Source of the DNA: DASQUK01 sp035697145
Lineage (GTDB): Bacteria; Actinomycetota; Acidimicrobiia; Acidimicrobiales; VFJN01
NCBI GenBank assembly: GCA_035697145.1
Contig: DASSDL010000021.1
Coordinates: 1 to 64,000 of the forward strand
Direction of reading: 5' to 3'
DNA length: 64,000 nt
Shown here: positions 9,491 through 18,530 of the stretch, piece after piece
Layout of the letters: each line of letters begins with the position of its first letter
Position numbering within the stretch: position 1 is the first letter of the stretch
Program-made: the position numbers and the translations under genes
Notes under the pieces: generated by a model
Seen by the model: the letters and a program-made list of their open reading frames with translations, nothing else
Database searches by the model: none
What the model was told of the DNA's origin: nothing

Positions 9491-10087
9491 TCAGCTGCGG
9501 GGGTAGAGCCAGCCGCGCAGGAGCCGGGTGACCCGCGGCATGGCGAGCCAGGTCATGATCGGGACGGTCACGGCGGTGGTGACGGCCAGCCTGGGAACGC
9601 GCTCGAGCCCCTCGAGCAGGGGATCGAGGACGATGACCACGAGGGTGATCAGGGGGAAGATGGTGATCCAGGTGAGCAGTGCCATCTTGTACGGCGGTGG
9701 CGGCGGGGTGCCCGGCCGGCCCGGAAGTGTGAACCAGGTCTCGAGCCCGGTCACGAACTGGGTTCGCATGGGGCCGATCACGTGGGGCTCGGCGCGCTCG
9801 ATCCAGGCAGCGTGCTCATCGGAGTCGAGCCATGCTCGCAGGTGCTCGCCGCTGTCGAACCGATAGACCACCCGGTACTCGCCCGTGGACACGCTCGGGG
9901 GGCGGAACACCTCGACGCCCAGGTGACCCGGAAACCGGGTCGCGGCGGCGATGATGCCCTCCAAGAACTGCTCGTAGAAAGGCTCGTGACCTGGTTTCAC
10001 CCGGCGGGTCACGGTCGTCGTGACGGGACCGTCGGTGGCGTCGGGCAGCGAGTCGACACCCCCGTCGGTTGGGTCCTCGCGGCTCAA
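9491..10087 (-). CDS. Antibiotic-biosynthesis-mono-oxygenase (ABM) fold protein with C-terminal membrane segments
   Basis: About 198 aa. The N-terminal ~100 residues form one ABM/dimeric alpha-beta barrel domain: VTTTVTRRVKPGHEPFYEQF, then RFPGHLGVEVFRP, YRVVYRFDSGEHLRAW and WFTLPG. A PPPPPYK linker and two hydrophobic segments follow (LLTWITIFPLITLVVIVL and AVTTAVTVPIMTWL). This architecture is common in actinobacterial proteins of unknown function that are membrane-anchored. The start is probably TTG 10087, which overlaps the TGA of the upstream VOC gene (TTGA) and implies translational coupling; in-frame starts as far up as 10150 are possible. Enzymatic activity is unproven for this subgroup. 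Confidence 0.8.
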   Translation of the reverse strand: MSREDPTDGGVDSLPDATDGPVTTTVTRRVKPGHEPFYEQFLEGIIAAATRFPGHLGVEVFRPPSVSTGEYRVVYRFDSGEHLRAWLDSDEHAAWIERAEPHVIGPMRTQFVTGLETWFTLPGRPGTPPPPPYKMALLTWITIFPLITLVVIVLDPLLEGLERVPRLAVTTAVTVPIMTWLAMPRVTRLLRGWLYPRS

Positions 10088-10476
10088 CCCGACCCCTTGT
10101 CCTTGAACTGGAGCAGACCGATGGTGTTCCCGCCGGGATCGACGAACCACGCCGACAGGGCAAAGCCGACGTCGGCGACCCCGTCTGTGGTCTTGAGGTA
10201 GGGCTCGTCGTACTCGACCACCTCCACGCCGCGGGCGCGCAACTCGGCGACCTCGGCGACTACGTCGGCGACCCGCCAGCTGGCCTTCGTCTGCTGCTCG
10301 CCGCTCGGCGTGCTGGTCCGGGTGACGACCAGTCGGCTGTCGCCGCCGCAGCCGAAGGTCACGAAGTCGGGGCTCTCGATCAGAACATCCAGCCCGACGC
10401 TGTCGCCGTAGAACCGCTTCGCCGCCTCGAGGTCGGTCGCCGTGAGCATCACGTCGATCGGGTGCTTTGCGAGCAT
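10084..10476 (-). CDS. VOC (glyoxalase/bleomycin-resistance fold) protein
   Basis: 130 aa, a single VOC module with two beta-alpha-beta-beta-beta repeats. It begins IDVMLTATDLEAAKRFYGDSVGL and ends with the typical FVDPGGNTIGLLQ, where the Asn-Gly/Glu region often supplies metal ligands. ATG 10476 follows a strong GGGGAGGAG site. It is coupled to the downstream ABM-membrane gene by stop/start overlap. Substrate unknown; proteins of this length range from dioxygenases to binding proteins. Confidence 0.85.
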   Translation of the reverse strand: MLAKHPIDVMLTATDLEAAKRFYGDSVGLDVLIESPDFVTFGCGGDSRLVVTRTSTPSGEQQTKASWRVADVVAEVAELRARGVEVVEYDEPYLKTTDGVADVGFALSAWFVDPGGNTIGLLQFKDKGSG

Positions 10477-10794
10477 GTCATCTCCTCCCCGCCGATCGTG
10501 AGCGTTCGGATCGGCCATGGCTGAACGAATGCGACCGGAGCGGGTCTCGCGGGTAGCGCATCGGGCCTCCTAGTCGTCACCGGCTTCACCGACCGTGGAC
10601 TCGGCGGCCCGCGGGGAAGGTGTCGCGGTCATCGAATGGGCGCGAGATTGGGCCTGGCATCCGCCAGATCGCATCTCGCGAGCCATGTCGTGAAGCAGCG
10701 TCGAGGCGCGGGGTGGGTGGGGGCACTGGTCGTCACCGGTCCGGGCTGGTCGATCGTGCGACCGTTCGACCGCCAAGGCAAACAAGGATTCGGG

Positions 10795-10820
10795 TTGTGT
10801 TCCACAAGGTGACGTTGTGG
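10795..10820. promoter_or_regulatory. Putative LysR-type operator upstream of the regulator gene
   Basis: Three half-sites lie directly before the LysR gene start: TTGTG (10795-10799), CCACAA (10802-10807) and TTGTGG (10815-10820). CCACAA-N7-TTGTGG is a perfect 6-bp inverted repeat, and TTGTG-N3-CACAA overlaps it. Position and dyad shape fit autoregulation by the adjacent regulator. This is inference from pattern only. Confidence 0.35.
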
Positions 10821-10823
10821 ACT

Positions 10824-11795
10824 ATGGGTGTGGGCAGCGATCCGACCGGACCGGCCGGCGTGGCGGGACCGGACCTTCGCCAGATGCGCTACATCGTCAA
10901 GGTCGCCGAGCTCGGTGGCTTCACGGCTGCCGCCGACGACCTCCACGTCGCCCAGCAGGCCGTGAGCCAGCAGGTCAGGGCGACGGAACGGATGCTGGGC
11001 GTGAGCCTGTTCCGTCGAGCACCTCGCGCGGTGACGCCGACCCCGGCCGGCGAGGTCTTTCTGCGCGAGGCCAAACGCGTGCTCACCGCAGCCGAGCGAC
11101 TGTCCGAGCGCACCCGGGCCGCGGCGCGTGGCGAGGTTGGTCCGCTTCGCATCGCCTACACCATGACCTCCGCGTATGACACGTTCCCCGAGCTGCACGC
11201 GGCTCTCGATGAAGCGCTCCCCGGCCTCGCTGTGCGGGCGCGTGAGGTGTTCGCCGGCGACGTGCCCTCCTTGCTACTCAACGGCGTCTTCGAGCTCGCA
11301 CTCGCGCCCCGGTGCCCGCTACCGGAGGGTCTCGGATCGCAACCTCTCCGCGAGGAGCCACTACTCGCCGCCGTGAGCGAGGACCACGCCCTCGCCGACC
11401 AGCGCAGCATCGACCTCCGAGACCTCCAACACGAGTTCTTCGAGCTCTGGCCACGAGACATGGGCCCCGGCTTCTACGACGCGGTCGTCGCCGCGTGTCG
11501 CGCCGCCGGCTTCGAACCGCGCCGCGACCCGTCGGCTGCCGGCTCCATCGTCTGGGGCAACATCGCGCAGGCACGCGGCGTGGCGCTCATCGTGAAGTCC
11601 CTCGAATCACAGGTGCCCCACGGTGTACGGATCCTCCCGTTGCGCCGCCCGCGCCCCGCACCCCTCCTGATCGACGTCATGTGGGCCACCGACCCAGTGG
11701 CGCCCGCGGTCGAACGATTCGGTGAGATCGCACGCGACGTCGCCGAGCGTCACGGCTGGCTCCCGGGCGATGCGGGACACGCACGATCCGCGTGA
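10824..11795 (+). CDS. LysR-family transcriptional regulator
   Basis: 323 aa. The N-terminal winged helix-turn-helix (about residues 14-75) reads LRQMRYIVKVAELGGFTAAA, then LHVAQQAVSQQVRATERMLG and LFRRAPRAVTPTPAGE, the canonical LysR pattern. A periplasmic-binding-protein-like effector domain follows (PLRIAYTMTSAYDTFPELHA onward). ATG 10824 is used; reading from the upstream in-frame start at 10620 would add about 68 unconserved residues. It lies about 350 bp from the divergent VOC gene and its target is unknown. Inverted TTGTG repeats immediately upstream suggest autoregulation. Confidence 0.88.
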   Translation: MGVGSDPTGPAGVAGPDLRQMRYIVKVAELGGFTAAADDLHVAQQAVSQQVRATERMLGVSLFRRAPRAVTPTPAGEVFLREAKRVLTAAERLSERTRAAARGEVGPLRIAYTMTSAYDTFPELHAALDEALPGLAVRAREVFAGDVPSLLLNGVFELALAPRCPLPEGLGSQPLREEPLLAAVSEDHALADQRSIDLRDLQHEFFELWPRDMGPGFYDAVVAACRAAGFEPRRDPSAAGSIVWGNIAQARGVALIVKSLESQVPHGVRILPLRRPRPAPLLIDVMWATDPVAPAVERFGEIARDVAERHGWLPGDAGHARSA

Positions 11796-11979
11796 CGGCC
11801 CACGCCGAGCGCCGCGCGCCTCGACGGGAGCTCGGCCGCCGGTCGGCCGCGGCCGTTAGGAAGCGGCCTTGGTGAGGCCGATCAGATGTCCCGCTTCAGA
11901 AACCGCCGGTCAGAGGGCATCTCGGAGGCGAGTAGGTCGCAGCAAGTCTCTCGGTGGCGACGGGTGCGACGATTGTGGG

Positions 11980-12240
11980 ATGGCCGCACATCAAATCAAG
12001 TACGAGGGCCCGTCCTCGCTGGCTGTACGGGCCGCCACCATGCTCGCGGACGCCGATGGCGTCGAGCTGGTCTCCTCGAAGGTGCCAGAGCGCCGCGACG
12101 ATGCCGCCGACAAGGTTCTCTTGGCGCTCACCGTCGAAGGAACGGCGGACGCAGTCATGGCTGCAGTGACGCTCATCGGACAAACCTTGCCGCCGCCGGC
12201 GACGATCACCATCGAGCAGGCTACGAACAACGGGCCTTGA
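11980..12240 (+). CDS. Small conserved-looking protein of unknown function
   Basis: 86 aa. Predicted alternation of strands and helices: IKYEGPSSLAVRAATMLADA, then VELVSSKVPERRDD, VLLALTVEGTADAVMAAVTL and ATITIEQ. The pattern (short N-terminal strand, helix, beta hairpin, helix, final strand) resembles the small 'effector-associated constant component' proteins described in bacterial conflict systems, but no effector gene is adjacent and I would not assign it. ATG 11980 follows GATTGTGGG with no strong ribosome site. Coding is supported by a compact folded-looking composition rather than by a known motif. Confidence 0.45.
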   Translation: MAAHQIKYEGPSSLAVRAATMLADADGVELVSSKVPERRDDAADKVLLALTVEGTADAVMAAVTLIGQTLPPPATITIEQATNNGP

Positions 12241-12736
12241 CGAGCAGGCCCCGACTTGCGGCAGGCGGCTACCGAGCCGAGCCCCGCCGTATCGGTCGTT
12301 CGTCACGGTGGCGGCTGGCGGTCGGAGTACGCCGACGCCTCGTTCAGTGCGCGGTCGCGGCCAAATGGACAACGTCGTTCTGTCGCGGTGATATGTGTTG
12401 ATTGGCGGAGCGCCGATCGCATCAATTCGGTGTGGGGTTGATTGCCGAGGGGGTGGCGACCGTGGTCATACCCAGTGGGTCCGACGGACGAGGTCCTCGA
12501 GCAACAGCCCCCGGGCGCCCAGCCCACGCACGACGTCAGAGTCCTCGCCCACGCACGACAACGGAGTGGCCAGCGATCCTCGGCCCGCTTCATGAATTGG
12601 TCGACGGCCTGCCCGAGGCCTCAAGCCGGTCGCTACTGAGCGACACGTTCATCCGCGCGTACGCTGCTGATCGAAGGGCGCTCGCAGGCGTCACCGAGTC
12701 GAGCGGGCCTCGCGTGGAGGGCCTCCCTCCCGGTTC
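12241..12736. other. Intergenic stretch without a supportable gene
   Basis: Open frames here (for example 12402-12740 on the plus strand) have arginine/serine-rich, unstructured translations without a ribosome site and look like GC-rich shadows. A GGAGGGCCTCCC self-complementary stretch at about 12717-12728 lies just before the molybdenum hydroxylase operon and may overlap its leader. Nothing else was recognised. Confidence 0.5.
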
Positions 12737-13612
12737 GTGAAAATCCCACGGTTCGATTACCACCGACCCGAGAGCCTCGACGAGGTGCTCGTCCTGCTTG
12801 CGGAGCACGGCGACGAAGCGAAGGTCCTCGCGGGCGGCCAGAGCCTTCTGCCGATGATGGCGCTTCGCTTGGCTGCCCCTGCCCATCTCGTCGACATCGG
12901 GCGCGTCCGGGGGTTCGAGACGGTGTCACTCGGTGACGCCGCGGAGGTCACTTTGGGTGCCCTCGTGCGCCAGGTCACCGCAGAGCGATCCCCTGACATC
13001 GCCCGATGCGCACCGTTGATCCACGATGCGGCCCCCCATATCGCCCACCGGGCCATCCGTACCGTCGGCACGGTGTGCGGCAGCATCGCTCACGCTGACC
13101 CCGCTGCCGAGATGCCGGCGGTAGCGCTGGCTGCTGGTGCGACAATGGTTGCGAAGTCGACCAATGGCACACGTGAGATTGCGGCGGACGACTTCTTCCT
13201 CGGCTACCTCCACACCGCCCTCCGGGCCGACGAGATGCTGGCGGAGGTTCGCTTCCCGGTGTGGCCGGCCACCGCGACCCACGCCGTCGTAGAGGTCAGC
13301 CGCCGACACGGCGATTACGCCCTGGTCGGACTGGCCTGCCGAGTGGAGATCGATGGAGGGGTGATCACCGACGCCGCCTTGGCGTTCTTCGGGGTCGGGA
13401 CCACACCGGTGCGTGTCGCCGAAGCCGAGAGGGTTCTCGCCGGCCAGCAGCTCTCCGACGACCTCTTCGCCGAGGCCGCGAACGTGGTTTCGGTCAGTCT
13501 CAGCCCGGGTGCCGACATCCACGCCAGCACGGGGTATCGGCGACGTCTCGCGGGGGTCCTGACCCGGCGAGCGCTGACCCGAGCGACCACTCACATCGGA
13601 GGGCGCACATGA
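12737..13612 (+). CDS. Molybdenum hydroxylase FAD-binding (medium) subunit, CoxM/XdhB-like
   Basis: 291 aa, GTG start. This subunit passes electrons from the iron-sulphur subunit to FAD and the terminal acceptor. FAD-binding motifs are present: LAGGQSLLPMMALRLA (about residues 31-46) and TVCGSIAHADPAAEMP (about 112-127). The CO_deh_flav_C domain follows (YALVGLACRVEIDGG). Length is typical (about 290). The stop overlaps the start of the 2Fe-2S subunit (ATGA at 13609-13612), so the three subunit genes are translationally coupled in the order medium-small-large. Confidence 0.92.
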   Translation: MKIPRFDYHRPESLDEVLVLLAEHGDEAKVLAGGQSLLPMMALRLAAPAHLVDIGRVRGFETVSLGDAAEVTLGALVRQVTAERSPDIARCAPLIHDAAPHIAHRAIRTVGTVCGSIAHADPAAEMPAVALAAGATMVAKSTNGTREIAADDFFLGYLHTALRADEMLAEVRFPVWPATATHAVVEVSRRHGDYALVGLACRVEIDGGVITDAALAFFGVGTTPVRVAEAERVLAGQQLSDDLFAEAANVVSVSLSPGADIHASTGYRRRLAGVLTRRALTRATTHIGGRT

Positions 13613-14103
13613 CGACCGTCCCAGTCGCGTTCGCGATCAACGGTGGGCGAGTCGAGTTCAGAGTTGAACCCCGGCGCACTCTCGCCGACGCCATCCGCGA
13701 CGACCTTGGACTCAGTGGCACCCACCTCGGATGCGAGCACGGCGTATGTGGCGCCTGCACGATCCTCCTCGACGGGCAGCCGGCTCGGTCCTGCCTCATG
13801 CTCGCGGTTCAGGCCGAAGGAGCCGAGATCACCACCATCGAAGGGCTCGCCCACCGAGACGAGCCGCACCCCATCCAGCAGGCCATGCGTGAGGCACATG
13901 GTTTCCAGTGTGGGTTCTGCACCCCAGGCTTCCTGATGAGCGCGGTCGCCTTGCTGGCCGAGAACCCCGCTCCGACAAGGGACCAGATCCGAGCGGAGCT
14001 CAGCGGCAACCTCTGCCGGTGTACCGGCTATCAATCGATCATCGATGGCGTCGAGATCGCCGTCCGGCTGCTCGCCACCACGTCCGACGGAGCCCGGACG
14101 TGA
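13609..14103 (+). CDS. Molybdenum hydroxylase 2Fe-2S (small) subunit, CoxS-like
   Basis: 164 aa. It carries both [2Fe-2S] clusters that link the molybdenum site to FAD. The plant-ferredoxin-type cluster is at C42, C47, C50 and C62 (GCEHGVCGACTILLDG...SC). The C-terminal helical cluster uses C101, C104, C136 and C138 (CGFCTPGF, CRCTGY). All eight cysteines are present. The start ATG overlaps the upstream stop, and its own TGA overlaps the GTG of the large subunit (GTGA at 14100-14103). Confidence 0.94.
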   Translation: MTTVPVAFAINGGRVEFRVEPRRTLADAIRDDLGLSGTHLGCEHGVCGACTILLDGQPARSCLMLAVQAEGAEITTIEGLAHRDEPHPIQQAMREAHGFQCGFCTPGFLMSAVALLAENPAPTRDQIRAELSGNLCRCTGYQSIIDGVEIAVRLLATTSDGART

Positions 14104-16661
14104 GCGCGGCATCTGGCCTGTCGGGACTCGTCGGACAGAGCGTCACGCGGGTCGAGGACGACCGACTCCTCACGGGTAGGGGCCGCTACGTCGCCGACGT
14201 CGACCCGCCGGGAGTTCTCCACGCGGCGTTTCTTCGTAGCCCGCTCGCCCATGCCCGCATCAAGCGGATTGACGTGACGGCGGCGAAGAGGGCGCCCGGA
14301 GTCGTCGCGGTGTTCACGGGCGCCGACATCGCGCGGCTTACCCGCCCGTTCCCGCCGCTCTTCATGCTGCCCGGTCTGTACACCCCGTCCTTTCCTGCGA
14401 TGTGCGCCGACAAGGTGCGCCACGTCGGCGACCTCGTTGCGCTGGTCGTCGCCGAGTCGCGCTACGCCGCCGAGGATGGCCTGGAACTCATCGAGGTCGA
14501 CTACGAACCCCTGCCACCGGTCGCCTCGATCGCCCAAGCGCTTAGTCCGACGTCGGAGTTGGTGTGGGAGCGAGCCGGAGGCAACGTCCTCTACGACTTC
14601 ACGGACACGTTCGGAGACGTGGACGCCATATTCGCCGCTGCCGACCGGGTGATCACCGAACGGTTCTCGTGCCACCGGCAGTCGAACCAACCGATGGAAA
14701 CCCGCGGCACCGTGATCGAGGTCGATCCCGACGACGGCCACCTCACGGTCCATAGCGCCACCCAGTCAAGCCACGCCCTGCGATGGGTGATCGCCGCGCT
14801 CACAGGCAAGCGGTCGACGCTGTCCTCGCTGAGACGCTTCGTCACCGACACGGAGCGGCGCAGGGGTTTCATCACCGCCGCACGGCAGTTCATCAGAGAC
14901 AACGCCCAGGAGCTGCGACGCCAGGACCCCGCGGGCATGCGAGCGCAGTTCAGCAAGGACCGGACCTCGATCGTCGGGATCAACCTCCTCGGCATCGGCC
15001 TCCTCGGCAAGGACGACTACCCCACCGTCAAGGCCCACGACATCGGCGGCGCCTTCGGATCGAAGGCCCAGGTGGCCCGCGAGGACATCGCCCTGGCGGC
15101 GGCCGCCATCGAGATCGGCCGGTCCGTGAAGTGGATCGAGGATCGCGTCGAGAACCTCACCGATGGCGGTCAGGCGCGCGAGGAGGATCTCGCCGTCTCG
15201 ATCGCCGTCGACCACGACGGAACGTTCCGGGGTCTCAAGGTCGACATCATCATCGATCAGGGGGCCTTCCCAGGCTTCCCGGCGGGAGCGCCGGGCTTCA
15301 CCCGCATCATCAAGACGATGCTGCCGGGCTCGTACCACTGGGACGCGTTCGAGGTGCGCTCCCGGGTCGTTGCCACCAACAAGGGAAAGTACGTCGCCTA
15401 TCGAGGCCCGTGGGCCAACGAGACCTGGGCGCGCGAGCGCATGATCGACGTCGTCGCCCGGACCCTCCGGCTATCGCCGGCCGAGGTGCGACTCAAGAAC
15501 ATGATCGACGAGTCGGACATGCCGACCGCAATGATCACCGGCCCGAGGGTCGACGAGACCATGTCGACGAAGAAGACCCTCACGCGGGCCATCGAACTGA
15601 TGGACCCCGAGGCGTTCGAGAACGAACGCCGGTCCGCCGCCGCCGAAGGCAGATACCTCGGGCTCGGCATGGCGTGCTACCACGAGGCCGCTCCCGGGCA
15701 CTACGAGTACTGGGACTCGATCAACCCCGGCACGAACCTCCTGCTCGCCGAACGAGCGCGAGCGACCGTGGACCGGGATGGCGCCATCGTCGTGTACACG
15801 CCGCAGATGCCCCACGGCCAGAGCCACGAGACCACCTTCGCCCAGATAGTCGCCGACGAGCTCGGCGTGCCGCGCGAGGACGTCCGGCTCGTCTGGGGCG
15901 ATACCGACAAGACGCCCTTCACGATCGGCGGCACCGGCGGTAGCCGGGGTGCTCCGGTCGGGGGCGGCGCCGTCCGAAGGGCGTCGCGGGAGGTGCGGCA
16001 GCTGATCGTTGAGCAGGCAGCGCAGATGCTCGAGGCTGCGCCGGAGGACATCGACGTCGTCGCCGGCAATGTCCACGTGAAGGGCGTGCCGTCCCGCGGT
16101 CTCACGTTCGCCGAAATCGCACACGAGGCAACCGTCGCCAAGCGCGCCCGGACCGAACCGGCCTTCGACGTCACCTCTACCTACCGCGGTCACACCGACT
16201 GCGGCTGGTCGACGGCGACTCACGCCTGCATCGTCGAGATCGACCTGGAAACGGGACTGGTCAAGATCCCCCGGTACGTGGTGGTCGAGGACTGCGGTCC
16301 GGTGATCAACCCAGCGGTCGTCGACGGTCAGGTGCGAGGGGGTGTCGCCCAAGGCATCGGGGCGGTGCTCTACGAGCACTGCGCGTACGACGACGCCGCG
16401 AACCCGCAGGCGACCACGTACATGGACTATCTGATCCCCACTGCGATGGAGATCCCCGACATCGAGGTCCACCACCTCGAGACACTCAGCCCAGGCGAGA
16501 ACGACTTTCGGGGCATCGGCGAGGGCGGGATGATTGGAGCGCCCGCCGCCATAACCAACGCCATCGAGGACGCACTGGCGCCCTTCGGTGCCCGCGTCAC
16601 CGACCAGTACCTGCCCCCAACGCGCATACTCCAGCTCGCACACGTGATCGGCCACGACTAA
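14100..16661 (+). CDS. Molybdenum hydroxylase molybdopterin-binding (large) subunit, CoxL-like but not CO dehydrogenase
   Basis: 853 aa. Binds molybdopterin-cytosine dinucleotide and performs hydroxylation of an unidentified carbon substrate with water as oxygen source. Family motifs: VTRVEDDRLLTGRGRYVADV at the N-terminus, HDIGGAFGSK (about residue 313), TGGSRGAPVGGGAVR, and the catalytic base Glu808 in GIGEGGMIGAP. The loop over the metal site is AYRGPW (433-438). It is neither AYxCSFR of form I nor AYRGAGR of form II CO dehydrogenase, so CO oxidation is unlikely. About 70 extra residues (about 238-309), rich in Arg and helix formers, separate ALTGK from the HDIGGAFGSK motif. It ends the coupled operon. 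Confidence 0.9.
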   Translation: MSAASGLSGLVGQSVTRVEDDRLLTGRGRYVADVDPPGVLHAAFLRSPLAHARIKRIDVTAAKRAPGVVAVFTGADIARLTRPFPPLFMLPGLYTPSFPAMCADKVRHVGDLVALVVAESRYAAEDGLELIEVDYEPLPPVASIAQALSPTSELVWERAGGNVLYDFTDTFGDVDAIFAAADRVITERFSCHRQSNQPMETRGTVIEVDPDDGHLTVHSATQSSHALRWVIAALTGKRSTLSSLRRFVTDTERRRGFITAARQFIRDNAQELRRQDPAGMRAQFSKDRTSIVGINLLGIGLLGKDDYPTVKAHDIGGAFGSKAQVAREDIALAAAAIEIGRSVKWIEDRVENLTDGGQAREEDLAVSIAVDHDGTFRGLKVDIIIDQGAFPGFPAGAPGFTRIIKTMLPGSYHWDAFEVRSRVVATNKGKYVAYRGPWANETWARERMIDVVARTLRLSPAEVRLKNMIDESDMPTAMITGPRVDETMSTKKTLTRAIELMDPEAFENERRSAAAEGRYLGLGMACYHEAAPGHYEYWDSINPGTNLLLAERARATVDRDGAIVVYTPQMPHGQSHETTFAQIVADELGVPREDVRLVWGDTDKTPFTIGGTGGSRGAPVGGGAVRRASREVRQLIVEQAAQMLEAAPEDIDVVAGNVHVKGVPSRGLTFAEIAHEATVAKRARTEPAFDVTSTYRGHTDCGWSTATHACIVEIDLETGLVKIPRYVVVEDCGPVINPAVVDGQVRGGVAQGIGAVLYEHCAYDDAANPQATTYMDYLIPTAMEIPDIEVHHLETLSPGENDFRGIGEGGMIGAPAAITNAIEDALAPFGARVTDQYLPPTRILQLAHVIGHD

Positions 16662-16790
16662 GCACGCATCCCAAGCGAGGCAGGATCTGCGGTCATCGGG
16701 ACCAGCCGGGTTCCGGACGTGAAACGGTCAGCCGATGCTGCGACGATCGCGTGCAGCATTGAGACGTTCCAGACCCCGGAGGGCAGACCG

Positions 16791-17213
16791 ATGCCAAAGC
16801 TTCCCTGGGCCCGAGTCGGCGAGGTGCCGTCGGACACGGAGGTCACCATCATGGGCTCGCGGCTCCCGTTGCAGAGCTACCGGCACGTTCCGCGGTTCTT
16901 GTTGGCAACGCTGCGGATCCGCAGACAGCTGGCTCGCAGCGAGGGGCTTGTCGGATACGCCCTCGATGCCGAGCTGACTCGCAAGACGTTCTGGACTGTT
17001 TCGGCTTGGGTTGGCGAGGACGTGCTCCAGGGGTTCAACCGGGCCGATCCACACCACGCCGAGACCGTGGCCATCAAGCCCATGATGTTGCCGTCGACGT
17101 TCGTGTTCTGGACGGGCAAGGCCGCCGACCTCCCGGTCGACTGGCGTGACGTTCGCGCGCGCATCGACGCGCGGCGTGCGGCCGCTGGTCCGGGGGCCCA
17201 GAGTGACCGGTAG
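16791..17213 (+). CDS. Dimeric alpha-beta-barrel (DUF3291/mono-oxygenase-like) protein
   Basis: 140 aa. The sequence PWARVGEVPSDTEVTIMGSR, FLLATLRIRRQLARSEGLVG, RKTFWTVSAWVGEDVLQGF and PHHAETVAIKPMM is the pattern of a small ferredoxin-fold family related to haem-degrading or quinol mono-oxygenases, in which a conserved His near the third helix (here PHHAE) is common. ATG 16791 follows GGAGGG (16779-16784); an upstream start at 16719 is less likely. It is 130 bp downstream of the molybdenum hydroxylase genes on the same strand and might be co-transcribed. Reaction unknown. Confidence 0.75.
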   Translation: MPKLPWARVGEVPSDTEVTIMGSRLPLQSYRHVPRFLLATLRIRRQLARSEGLVGYALDAELTRKTFWTVSAWVGEDVLQGFNRADPHHAETVAIKPMMLPSTFVFWTGKAADLPVDWRDVRARIDARRAAAGPGAQSDR

Positions 17214-17606
17214 GCGTCCGGCGAGAAGGTGTCGTCGACGTCGCCGCCTACTCGACGCACGCGAAGCTCCGGTTCAATGACGGCGCAGCTATCCGAAGCG
17301 CATCGGCACGGTCACCGTCCCAGCGCCAGTGACGACGCTCCGGGGCGCGCTGAATGTGTGAGATCCACCGTCCGATAGACGGCGGGGCTGACGACACCGA
17401 GGAAACCCGGCCACGCCAGCGGGGCGGGTAGCAGTTCTTGGCGACGCCGCTGCCGGCGCCGAGCACGGTGCCTCAAAGTGCCGATATGCGCGGCTGGTCG
17501 ACCAGTTCCAGCACGTCGGGCGTCCGGCGTTCTGTGTCTTGTGCCTGGCGTAATGGGACGCACCCACAGGGCCAGGGCAGGGCCGCGGGATGTGGTCGAG
17601 CGGACG
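17214..17606. other. Intergenic stretch without a supportable gene
   Basis: About 390 bp between two genes that converge. The open frames on the minus strand (for example 17248-17466 and 17289-17567) are Arg/Ser/Cys-rich with no motif and no ribosome site. No clear hairpin terminator, repeat or RNA gene was recognised. Confidence 0.45.
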
Positions 17607-18404
17607 TTAGGCCGTGCGGCGTCGGGCGACATGGAGGACGCCACCCCAGTGCCGGCGCAGGCGGCCGCCGGGTCTGTTTCCGAGGCGTCGGTGGATCTCG
17701 CCGTATAGGCGGTCTCGCTGCCAGTCCTGCATGGCGATGTGGCCCGAGAACGTGTTCAGAAGGTCGATGTAGCCCTCGGCGTCGTAGGCGGTCTCCCAGT
17801 CGTACTGGGTGATGTCGATCACCTCGAAGAGCCCGCTCGCCTCGATCTCATCGCGGTCGTCGGCCAGCTCCTGAGGCCGCGGCAGTGTGGCGCCGGTCGG
17901 GAGGGACTCGCTGATCTCGTCATAGACCTCCTGGAGCTCTTCGAAGAACGGGTCGCCGTCGTAGGGGATGACGTGGCCCGCACCCCACAACGCGAGGTAG
18001 CCGCGGGGTTCCAGGAGATCGGCTGCCTTGGGGTAGCGCTCAGTCGGCTCGATCCAGTGCCAAGAGGTGGCGGCGAAGACCATTGCGAATGGTTCGCCCG
18101 TCGGGGTCCAGTCCTCGAAGCGTGCCTCGACGACGTCGACGTCAAACCCGGCCAGGTTCTCCCGCGCTGCCGCCGCGAGCGCAGCGCCCGGCTCGACACA
18201 GGTGATGCGGAACCCGCGCTGCGCGAAAGGAAGGGTCGCCTTGCCGGTTGCACAACCGATCTCCAGCAGACGCGCGCCTGGCGATAGTTGGGTGATCTGA
18301 AGCAGGCGGTCGTAGAGCTCGCCCGGGTACTCCGGCCGAGCCCGCTGGTACAGATCCGCCGCTCGGTCGAACGTCGCCGCCAGACGCTGGCGCTCATCGT
18401 CCAT
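17607..18404 (-). CDS. Class I SAM-dependent methyltransferase
   Basis: 265 aa. The Rossmann-like SAM-binding motif I is LLEIGCATGKATLPFA, followed by the acidic VEPGAAL (motif II) and FAMVFAATSWHWIEP (motif IV region). The N-terminal FDRAADLYQRARPEYPGELY is typical of methyltransferase type-11/25 proteins acting on small molecules. ATG 18404 is used; a GTG three codons earlier is also possible. The frame stays open far upstream (to 20477), but that extension is antisense to two real genes and should be ignored. Substrate unknown. Confidence 0.85.
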   Translation of the reverse strand: MDDERQRLAATFDRAADLYQRARPEYPGELYDRLLQITQLSPGARLLEIGCATGKATLPFAQRGFRITCVEPGAALAAAARENLAGFDVDVVEARFEDWTPTGEPFAMVFAATSWHWIEPTERYPKAADLLEPRGYLALWGAGHVIPYDGDPFFEELQEVYDEISESLPTGATLPRPQELADDRDEIEASGLFEVIDITQYDWETAYDAEGYIDLLNTFSGHIAMQDWQRDRLYGEIHRRLGNRPGGRLRRHWGGVLHVARRRTA

Positions 18405-18530
18405 GGACACGGGGTCCAGCCTGCCCCCTGATCGCCGGACAAGCGACGCATGTCGATGGCACCGGAGGGGAGCACTCTCTCCTAGCCGGCCTCCTCGCCC
18501 GGCATGCGGCTGGCGCCGTAGGGTTCCGCC

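Noticed and set aside
12402..12740. 112-codon open frame before the molybdenum hydroxylase operon
   Set aside because: No ribosome site, random-looking composition, and overlap with the GTG start of the medium subunit.
14100..16661. Calling the molybdenum hydroxylase a carbon-monoxide dehydrogenase
   Set aside because: The active-site loop is AYRGPW, not the AYxCSFR of form I or AYRGAGR of form II.
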